A DNA stretch of 11,897 nt, taken from NCBI GenBank assembly GCA_003248845.1, contig QFPD01000024.1, positions 1-11,897 on the forward strand, read 5' to 3'. The position numbers and the translations under genes were made by a program. The stretch comes from Microbacterium sp. GTDB taxonomy: Bacteria > Actinomycetota > Actinomycetes > Actinomycetales > Microbacteriaceae. The notes under the pieces were generated by a model. It was given only the letters and a program-made list of their open reading frames with translations, ran no database searches and was not told where the DNA came from. Within the stretch, counting starts at the first letter, position 1, and each line of letters begins with the position of its first letter. Of this stretch, positions 7,297 to 11,897 are shown piece by piece.

Positions 7297-8628
7297 TCAG
7301 TTGTTGTAGCCGGCCTGGATGTCGCTGAGGACCGTGGCCTGGTCCTTGCCGTCGATCCAGTCGACCATGCCCTTCCAGAACGACCCCGAGCCGACCGTAG
7401 CGGGCATGAGGTCGGACGCGTCGAAGCGGACGGTCGTGTTCGGGTCCTGCAGCAGCGTCATCGCGTCGGTGAGGAACTCGCTGGACGCGAGCGACGGGTC
7501 GGCGTTCTTGTTCGCCGAGATCACGCCGCCGAGCTTGACTCGCGCGTTGGCGAAGTCGGCCGATGCCATGAACTCCTGGACCTTGGCGGTCGCCTCGTTG
7601 TCGTTGAACGCCGCGACGAACTCGCCGCCGGCCTCGACCTGCGTCTCGCCCTCCTTCGTGCCCGGGAGCACGAAGGCGTAGACGTCGCCATCGGCGGCGA
7701 CCTTCGGGGTCTCACCCGCGGCGGTCTTCACATCGAGGAAGTTCGACGAGAGGAACGACGCCTGGTGCGTCATGGCGCACGTGCCGTCCGCAACCTTGGC
7801 CGCGACATCGGCGAAGGCCGTCGAGTTGATGCTGCGCACGTCGCCGAAGCCGGCGTTGACGTAATCGGGGTTCAGCAGGATCTTGCCGAGCGAGTCGAAC
7901 GCGTCGACGATCGGCTGGTCGGTGAACTTGACGTCACCGGCCACCCACTTGTCGTAGACATCGGTGCCCGACTGGCGCAGCACGAGGTCCTCGATCCAGT
8001 CCGTCCCCGGCCAGCCGGAGGCGGTACCCGACTCGAAGCCCGCGCACCAGGGAGCGGTCCCCGACTTCTCCTGGATGGTCTTGGTCAGAGTCAGCAGCTC
8101 GTCCCACGTCTTCGGGACCTCCACGCCCCATTCCTTGAACTTGGCGGGCGAGTACCAGACGTAGCCCTTGACGTTGGCGAGCATCGGAGCGGCGTAGAAG
8201 GTGCCGTCGACCGTGCCGTAGGCCTTCCAGTCGGAGGACCAGTTCTCGTCCACGGCCTTGTCGACCGCGTCGGGAGCCTTGACGACATCGCCCGTGCCGA
8301 TGAGGGTCTGCAGCAGACCCGGCTGCGGGACGATTGCGAGGTCGGGAGCGTCACCACCGGTCACCTTGGTGACGATGTTGCCCTCGAATCCCTTGTCACC
8401 CGTGTACTCGACCTTGATGCCGGTGTCCTCGGTGAACTTCGCGAACGACTGCTGCAGCAGATCCGCCTCGGATCCGGTGATACCACCCGAGATACGGACG
8501 GTCTGGCCTTCCGCCGAGCCGCTGCTGTCGCCGCCGCTCGAGCCCCCCTCGGCACAGCCCGCGAGCGCGAAGCCGGCGACGCTGATGACGGCGATCGGCG
8601 CGATCCACCGACGTTGAGTTTTCCGCAC
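7297..8628 (-). CDS. Sugar ABC importer binding lipoprotein, AglE type
   Basis: A 443-residue extracytoplasmic solute-binding lipoprotein. The signal peptide has basic residues MRKTQRR, a hydrophobic core, and the lipobox LAGC with the lipidated Cys at 25, followed by a Gly/Ser-rich linker. The mature part follows the family 1 sugar-binding pattern: ITGSEADLLQQSF near the N-terminus, GGDAPDLAIVPQP, YAAPMLANVKGYVWY, and SGWPGTDWIEDLVLR. The last stretch and the nearby APWC segment resemble AglE of the rhizobial alpha-glucoside importer, so maltose, sucrose or trehalose-like sugars are plausible substrates; this is recognition, not proof. The start is a GTG with AGGAGG six bases upstream (8635-8640). 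It is the first gene of the importer operon and faces a LacI-family repressor. No glycosidase or ATP-binding subunit follows in the window. Confidence 0.92.
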   Translation of the reverse strand: MRKTQRRWIAPIAVISVAGFALAGCAEGGSSGGDSSGSAEGQTVRISGGITGSEADLLQQSFAKFTEDTGIKVEYTGDKGFEGNIVTKVTGGDAPDLAIVPQPGLLQTLIGTGDVVKAPDAVDKAVDENWSSDWKAYGTVDGTFYAAPMLANVKGYVWYSPAKFKEWGVEVPKTWDELLTLTKTIQEKSGTAPWCAGFESGTASGWPGTDWIEDLVLRQSGTDVYDKWVAGDVKFTDQPIVDAFDSLGKILLNPDYVNAGFGDVRSINSTAFADVAAKVADGTCAMTHQASFLSSNFLDVKTAAGETPKVAADGDVYAFVLPGTKEGETQVEAGGEFVAAFNDNEATAKVQEFMASADFANARVKLGGVISANKNADPSLASSEFLTDAMTLLQDPNTTVRFDASDLMPATVGSGSFWKGMVDWIDGKDQATVLSDIQAGYNN

Positions 8629-8634
8629 GTGATT

Positions 8635-8640
8635 CCTCCT
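8635..8640 (-). promoter_or_regulatory. Shine-Dalgarno sequence fixing the GTG start of the binding-protein gene
   Basis: A perfect AGGAGG on the minus strand ends six bases before the GTG at 8628. There is no ATG before the signal peptide, so this site decides the start and indicates strong translation, as expected for a binding protein. Confidence 0.85.
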
Positions 8641-8685
8641 CGTTGAGTGCGTACCTCGACTCCCCGCGCATCTGTGCTGTCGTAG

Positions 8686-8697
8686 GGAACCGATTCC
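8686..8697. promoter_or_regulatory. Operator 1 for the LacI-family repressor (importer side)
   Basis: GGAACCGATTCC is a palindrome apart from its centre-flanking pair, built on the AAnCGnTT core with a central CG typical of LacI-family operators. It covers the predicted transcription start of the importer operon, where a bound repressor would block initiation. A related site lies 108 bp away in front of the repressor gene, and both continue into ACA on the right side. Confidence 0.6.
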
Positions 8698-8702
8698 ACA
8701 TC

Positions 8703-8731
8703 ACCGTATTGGACTTCCGCACCCAACGCAA
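8703..8731 (-). promoter_or_regulatory. Predicted promoter of the sugar importer operon
   Basis: On the minus strand TTGCGT (8726-8731) and TACGGT (8703-8708) are separated by exactly 17 bases, fitting a sigma-70-type promoter with an actinobacterial TAnnnT -10. The start would fall near 8696, inside operator 1, giving a leader of about 68 bases before the GTG. Confidence 0.5.
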
Positions 8732-8793
8732 CATCGGCGAGATCACGAGCGGATAACGGCGATTCGAGGCTGTGGGAGCGCGCACATTTGATC

Positions 8794-8805
8794 ACAAGCG
8801 GTTCC
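8794..8805. promoter_or_regulatory. Operator 2 for the LacI-family repressor (autoregulatory side)
   Basis: ACAAGCGGTTCC matches operator 1 at 8 of 12 positions, keeps the AAnCGnTT core, and continues with the same ACA on the right; its left half is degenerate. It lies about 50 bases upstream of the repressor ATG and just before a possible -10 (TATCGT, 8826-8831), whose -35 region it would cover. This suggests autoregulation, with looping to operator 1 possible but unproven. Confidence 0.45.
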
Positions 8806-8857
8806 ACACTGGGCGAGATTTCCACTATCGTGAGGAAGCGACTCGAGGAGGAGCCGA

Positions 8858-9877
8858 ATGGCAGGCATTGCGGAGGTGGCCGCGCGCGCCGGCGTCTCGA
8901 AGGCGACGGCCAGCCGCGCGCTGAGCGGGTCGGGCTATGTGTCCGAGACCACCCGGGCGCGCGTGCGCGACGCCGCCGACGCCCTCGGATACGTGCCCTC
9001 AGCGGGCGCTGTCGGGCTGGCGACCGGGCGCACGCAGAACATCGGCGTCGTCATGCCGTATCTCAACCGCTGGTTCTTCGCGGAAGTGCTCGAAGGCATC
9101 CAGCAGGCCCTCCTGGAACGCGGACTCGACCTCACGCTGTACGACGCCAAGCCCGGCACGCCCGGCCGCGAACGGATCTTCGGCGACTTCCTCGCGCGCA
9201 AGCGCTTCGACGGCCTCATCGCCGTCGGTCTCGAGCCGGTCGACCAGGAGATCGACCAACTGACCCAGATCGGAAGGCCGATCGTCAGCGTCGTCGGCAC
9301 GGGAGAGGAGACGAGCGTCGTCGCCGTCGACGACGACCACGCGGCGCGCCGCGCGACCGAGCACCTCATCGAGCTGGGACATCGGGACATCGCATTCGTG
9401 GGCGGGTCGCCGCGCAGTCATTGGGCGCATGTCGATCAGGAGCGCCTCGCGGGGTATCGGCACGCGATGCGCGAAGCCGGTCTCTCCGAGTTCGTCCGCC
9501 ACGCGCACTCCGAGGTGTCTCTCCCCGGCGGCTATGCCGCAGCGGCGGACCTGCTGGGCGATACGCGCCGCCGCCCGACCGCGATCGTGGGCGTCTGCGA
9601 CGAAGTCGCGATCGGGACGATCATCGCGGCCCGGCGCCTCGGCATCCAGGTGCCGTCGTCGTTCTCGGTCGTCGGCATCGACGATCACGAGTTCGCGGAC
9701 ATGTTCGCTCTCACGACGCTGCAGCAGGTCCCGCGCGAGCAGGGCGCGGCCGCCGTCGAAGTGCTACTCGCCGAGATCGCCGACCCGGGGCGCGCGCGCA
9801 CCGTCGTACGCACCCCCGCGCGCCTCATCATGCGCAATTCCACCGCAACGCCCCCGCTGGGAGCCCCCGCGGGATGA
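8858..9877 (+). CDS. LacI-family transcriptional repressor
   Basis: A 339-residue regulator. The N-terminal helix-turn-helix and hinge are clear: IAEVAARAGVSKATASRALSG at the start, then YVSETTRARVRDAADALGY and the hinge helix region up to about residue 60. The rest is a periplasmic-binding-protein-like effector domain with the usual landmarks NIGVVMPYLNRWFF, IELGHRDIAFVGG, and the C-terminal FSVVGIDDHEFADMF followed by LTTLQQVPREQG. The ATG is preceded by a good AGGAGGAG. It is divergent from the sugar importer, with two matching operator-like palindromes in the shared intergenic region, so it most probably represses the importer and itself and is released by the imported sugar or a derivative. 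Length is normal for the family. It is followed at once by a terminator hairpin. Confidence 0.94.
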   Translation: MAGIAEVAARAGVSKATASRALSGSGYVSETTRARVRDAADALGYVPSAGAVGLATGRTQNIGVVMPYLNRWFFAEVLEGIQQALLERGLDLTLYDAKPGTPGRERIFGDFLARKRFDGLIAVGLEPVDQEIDQLTQIGRPIVSVVGTGEETSVVAVDDDHAARRATEHLIELGHRDIAFVGGSPRSHWAHVDQERLAGYRHAMREAGLSEFVRHAHSEVSLPGGYAAAADLLGDTRRRPTAIVGVCDEVAIGTIIAARRLGIQVPSSFSVVGIDDHEFADMFALTTLQQVPREQGAAAVEVLLAEIADPGRARTVVRTPARLIMRNSTATPPLGAPAG

Positions 9878-9912
9878 CGAGAGCCCCCCCGCACGAGGCA
9901 GGAGGGCTCTCG
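9878..9912. terminator. Bidirectional terminator between lacI-type gene and rplL
   Basis: CGAGAGCCC (9878-9886) and GGGCTCTCG (9904-9912) form a perfect 9-bp stem with a 17-base loop in which further C-G pairing is possible. The left arm begins directly after the repressor stop codon, and the right arm is 16 bases beyond the rplL stop. No long T-run is seen on either side; the position between convergent genes supports use in both directions. Confidence 0.65.
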
Positions 9913-9928
9913 GAACGCGTGAGCGTGA

Positions 9929-10312
9929 TTACTTGAGGGTAACCGTCGCGCCGGCCTCTTCGAGGGAAGCCTTGGCCTTCTCGGCGGTCTCCTTGTTCGC
10001 GCCCTCGAGCACGGCCTTGGGGGCACCGTCGACGACGGCCTTGGCCTCGCCGAGGCCGAGCGAGGTGAGCTCGCGGACGACCTTGATGACCTGGATCTTC
10101 TTGTCGCCGGCGGCCTCGAGGATGACGTCGAACGAGTCCTTCTCCTCCTCGGCCTCAGCGGCGCCCGCGCCACCAGCGGCACCGGCGACGGCGACGGGGG
10201 CAGCAGCGGTGACCTCGAACTTCTCCTCGAACGCCTTGACGAAGTCGTTGAGCTCGACGAGGGTCAGGCCGGCGAACTGCTCGAGCAGCTCCTCAGTGGT
10301 GAGCTTAGCCAT
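9929..10312 (-). CDS. rplL: 50S ribosomal protein L7/L12
   Basis: A 127-residue stalk protein of the large ribosomal subunit, present as dimers bound to L10, which recruits translation factors and stimulates their GTPase activity. The three expected parts are visible: N-terminal dimerisation domain ([20 protein letters not shown] onward, about 1-33), an Ala/Gly-rich flexible hinge at about 36-55, and the conserved C-terminal domain with [34 protein letters not shown] and the final ATVTLK. The length is normal. The ATG has an AGGAGA seven bases upstream. The gene lies 49 bp behind rplJ and is almost certainly cotranscribed with it; higher output than rplJ is needed because several copies bind each L10. 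Confidence 0.98.
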   Translation of the reverse strand: MAKLTTEELLEQFAGLTLVELNDFVKAFEEKFEVTAAAPVAVAGAAGGAGAAEAEEEKDSFDVILEAAGDKKIQVIKVVRELTSLGLGEAKAVVDGAPKAVLEGANKETAEKAKASLEEAGATVTLK

Positions 10313-10361
10313 GATGTATCTCCTAGATAGATGGGGTGTGTGGTGAAGAGATCGCCACCGC

Positions 10362-10850
10362 TCACGCGGCTTCGGCGGTCTCCAGCTTTTCGCGAAGCGC
10401 GTCGATGGTGGCGGCAGCCTTGCCCATCGTCGCCTTCATCATGCCCGCAGCCTTCGCCAGCAGAACCTCGCGGCTCTCGAGCGAGGCGTACTTGTTGACC
10501 TCGTCGGCACTCAGGGCGTTGCCCTCGAAGATGCCGCCCTTGATCACCAGAAGCGGGTTGGCCTTGGCGAAGTCACGAAGAGCCTTGGCAGTGGCGACGA
10601 AGTCACCGTGCACGAAAGCGACGGCCGAAGGACCCTTGAGGTCCTCGTCCAGCGCCGTGATCCCCGCGTTGTTGGCGGCGATCTTGGTCAGCGTGTTCTT
10701 CACCACGGCGTACGAGGCGTCCTGACGGATGCTGTTGCGCAGCTGCTTGAGCTGGGCAACCGTCAGACCGCGGTACTCGGTCAGCAGAACGGCGGCGGAG
10801 TCCTCGAAGTTCTTCGTGAGCTCGGCAACCGATGCGTCCTTGCGCGCCAT
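10362..10850 (-). CDS. rplJ: 50S ribosomal protein L10
   Basis: A 162-residue protein forming the base of the ribosomal stalk; it binds 23S rRNA and anchors L7/L12 dimers. Recognisable segments are [53 protein letters not shown], and the C-terminal helix region that holds L12 (about residues 130-160). The ATG at 10850 is preceded by AAGGAG five bases upstream. In-frame codons extend further upstream but the added sequence is not L10-like, so this start is secure. L10, as complex with L12, is known to repress its own operon by binding the mRNA leader; the leader here contains a terminator hairpin. rplK-rplA, often upstream, are not present, and the next gene is divergent. Confidence 0.97.
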   Translation of the reverse strand: MARKDASVAELTKNFEDSAAVLLTEYRGLTVAQLKQLRNSIRQDASYAVVKNTLTKIAANNAGITALDEDLKGPSAVAFVHGDFVATAKALRDFAKANPLLVIKGGIFEGNALSADEVNKYASLESREVLLAKAAGMMKATMGKAAATIDALREKLETAEAA

Positions 10851-11058
10851 GGTCACTCCTTGGATGTGTACGTGACGCCCCACGATGGCGAGGCGCCGCC
10901 GCGACCGCACCCCCGCAATGCGAAAAAGCTCCGGCGCAAGCGCACGGAGCTTCGAGTCCGGTTTCCCGGTGAGTTCAGTGTCACCTGCGCGGGCCCCTGC
11001 ACTGCAGAGCTTCGTCGGCGTGAACTTTCGCACACACCGAGACCAGCGGTCTTTGGCT
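10851..11058 (-). ncRNA. rplJ-rplL mRNA leader, probable L10 autoregulatory region
   Basis: This stretch of about 208 bases between the predicted start (near 11058) and rplJ holds no gene but several RNA structures, read on the minus strand. First is a small hairpin AGACC-GCT-GGTCT near the 5' end. Next comes GGTGA/TCACC (10968-10972 with 10981-10985), which competes with an adjacent CCGG-GAAA-CCGG hairpin with a GNRA loop (10958-10969). Last is a strong terminator hairpin at 10923-10952. CGAAGCTC, part of the terminator's 5' arm, also occurs about 60 bases earlier (11007-11014), so the terminator 3' arm could pair with either copy. Attenuation of rplJL by the L10-L12 complex is established in Bacillus subtilis; the same logic is inferred here. 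Confidence 0.55.
10923..10952 (-). terminator. Rho-independent terminator (attenuator) in the rplJ leader
   Basis: On the minus strand AAGCTCCG pairs with CGGAGCTT (10945-10952 with 10926-10933); a 3-bp inner GC stem closes the loop, and a run of five T follows (10927-10923). It lies 72 bases before rplJ. The nearest gene on its other side is on the opposite strand, so it cannot terminate an upstream gene and most likely acts as an attenuator. Confidence 0.75.
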
Positions 11059-11064
11059 CCCGCA

Positions 11065-11093
11065 AGTCTACGTCCCCGGCGCACGCGAGCCAA
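11065..11093 (-). promoter_or_regulatory. Predicted rplJ-rplL promoter
   Basis: On the minus strand TTGGCT (11088-11093) and TAGACT (11065-11070) are separated by exactly 17 bases, a good actinobacterial housekeeping promoter. Transcription would begin near 11058, upstream of the leader hairpins. No comparable promoter is visible between the attenuator and rplJ. Confidence 0.6.
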
Positions 11094-11191
11094 ATCGCCT
11101 CGATCCCGCTCGAAACCGCCGATCGTTCTCGAGTCCGCCGGTCATGGGCCGTGGTCTGCGCGTCGCGCGCGGCACTGTCCGCGGAGCGGGT

Positions 11192-11197
11192 TAGCCT
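11192..11197 (+). promoter_or_regulatory. Leaderless -10 box (TAGCCT) for the YqaJ-type nuclease gene
   Basis: TAGCCT is followed by six bases and then the ATG at 11204, placing the transcription start on the start codon. There is no Shine-Dalgarno sequence at a normal distance, which fits a leaderless transcript. No convincing -35 is seen. Confidence 0.5.
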
Positions 11198-11203
11198 CGA
11201 AGC

Positions 11204-11893
11204 ATGACTCCGGAGGCCTTTGCAGCACTCGCTCCGGACCTCGCCTCCCGCATCGTCGCAGATTCGCGTGACCGTGTCGGCTGGATGCGGGCGAGGTCGC
11301 GCGGCATCACGGCCACGGACGTCGCACAGCTGACGAGCCACACCGCGATCGCCCGCGCCGCGGACTCGAAGCTCGGCGGCGGACCCGGATTCTCCGGCAA
11401 CGCCTACACCGACCACGGGCGGCGGCGTGAGCCCGAGATCGCCGCCTGGGTGGCAGCGACCCATGGCATCCAGCCCTCGTCCGCCCTCTTTCACGCCGTC
11501 GTCGAGAAGCGTCACCTCGCGACGCCCGACGGCATCGCGGTGGATGCCGGGGGCCGGGTGACCCTCGCCGAGATCAAGACGACCAACAAGACGTGGCGCT
11601 CCATCCCCCGCACATACCTGCGTCAGGTCTGGTGGCAGCAGCATGTGCTCGGCGCCGAACGCACCCTCGTCGTGTGGGAGGAGCACGACGGGTTCGTCCC
11701 GGTCGGCGACGAACCCCGTTGCGCCTGGGTCGAGCGCGATGAGCGCGAGATCGGGCAGCTCGTCCGGCTCGCGACGGAGCTGATCGACGAGCTGTACCGG
11801 AGGACGATGTCGCGTCGCGGCGTCCCGTCCACGGCCGTCGCACCGCCGGCGCCGCCGCGCGAGCCGTTCCGCGCACTCGCGCTCGCCGACTGA
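11204..11893 (+). CDS. YqaJ / lambda-exonuclease-type PD-(D/E)XK nuclease
   Basis: A complete 229-residue protein of the YqaJ viral-recombinase (lambda exonuclease-like) family. Landmarks in order: GITATDVAQL at 34-43 (family N-terminal helix motif), GRRREPEIAAW at 72-82 with the conserved Glu pair, the catalytic Asp in TPDGIA (D109), the metal-binding E123-I-K125 (catalytic ExK), and QVWWQQ at 141-146 followed by a hydrophobic strand. All the PD-(D/E)XK catalytic residues are present, so an active metal-dependent DNA exonuclease is expected. In phages such enzymes work with a single-strand annealing protein in recombination; no partner is seen here, though the window ends four bases after the stop. 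The tail after about 195 is Pro/Ala/Arg-rich and probably disordered. It is divergent from rplJ. A chromosomal, domesticated copy is possible; GC content does not differ visibly from its neighbours. Confidence 0.85.
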   Translation: MTPEAFAALAPDLASRIVADSRDRVGWMRARSRGITATDVAQLTSHTAIARAADSKLGGGPGFSGNAYTDHGRRREPEIAAWVAATHGIQPSSALFHAVVEKRHLATPDGIAVDAGGRVTLAEIKTTNKTWRSIPRTYLRQVWWQQHVLGAERTLVVWEEHDGFVPVGDEPRCAWVERDEREIGQLVRLATELIDELYRRTMSRRGVPSTAVAPPAPPREPFRALALAD

Positions 11894-11897
11894 CATC

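Noticed and set aside
5914..8646. A 910-codon open frame on the plus strand
   Set aside because: It is antisense to the importer operon, has low-complexity charged composition and no recognisable motif, while the minus-strand proteins have clear ABC importer signatures.
8709..8714. TTGGAC on the plus strand as a -35 for the repressor gene
   Set aside because: No acceptable -10 follows at 16-19 bases, and the overlapping minus-strand promoter fits better.
10853..11896. A 347-codon minus-strand frame covering the rplJ leader and the nuclease gene
   Set aside because: It is antisense to a gene with intact PD-(D/E)XK motifs and runs through the terminator hairpin; no protein-family pattern is seen.
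1..11897. Search by eye for CRISPR arrays, insertion sequences, tRNA or rRNA genes
   Set aside because: No regularly spaced repeats, transposase motifs with terminal repeats, or recognisable tRNA/rRNA sequences were seen.

Overview
The window is high-GC DNA with actinobacterial features: dense GC-rich codons, TAnnnT-type -10 boxes that in two places sit exactly six bases before an ATG (a leaderless start), and protein families typical of the group. Residue patterns and gene neighbourhood suggest a Microbacteriaceae member, possibly Microbacterium, but this is an inference from recognition and not from a search.

Layout, left to right. (1) The 5' part of a Bcr/CflA-type drug/proton MFS exporter runs off the left edge on the minus strand. 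(2) Divergent from it is a translationally coupled plus-strand pair: a membrane-anchored DUF3105 protein and a membrane-anchored DUF305 protein, joined by a GTGA overlap. (3) Converging on them is a 949-residue P-type ATPase on the minus strand. It resembles mycobacterial CtpE but carries about 133 extra residues with predicted membrane segments at its C-terminus, and a Leu where calcium/magnesium-type pumps usually have the PEGL glutamate. (4) Upstream of the ATPase on the minus strand is an alpha-glucoside-type (AglE/AglF/AglG-like) ABC importer: lipoprotein binding protein, a permease with an N-terminal membrane extension, and a second permease. It has no ATP-binding subunit and no glycosidase in the window. 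(5) A LacI-family repressor is divergent from the importer. Two related operator-like sites lie in the shared intergenic region, one at the predicted importer start site and one in front of the repressor gene. (6) Converging on lacI are rplJ-rplL (ribosomal L10 and L7/L12) on the minus strand. They are preceded by a leader of about 208 nt containing a strong Rho-independent terminator hairpin, as expected for L10 autoregulation by attenuation. (7) On the plus strand at the right edge is a complete YqaJ/lambda-exonuclease-type PD-(D/E)XK nuclease gene with a leaderless promoter signature.

How the genes work together. The LacI protein probably represses the sugar importer and itself until a sugar, probably an alpha-glucoside, is present. 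A 14-bp hairpin between the binding-protein and permease genes probably sets their expression ratio. The ATPase lies 32 bp behind the importer but appears to have its own leaderless promoter, so it is probably not functionally part of the sugar operon. Two inverted repeats serve as likely bidirectional terminators at the two convergent junctions.

I see no mobile element, CRISPR array, tRNA, rRNA gene or clearly new multi-gene system. The most unusual items are the altered ATPase, the rplJ leader and the DUF3105-DUF305 pair.
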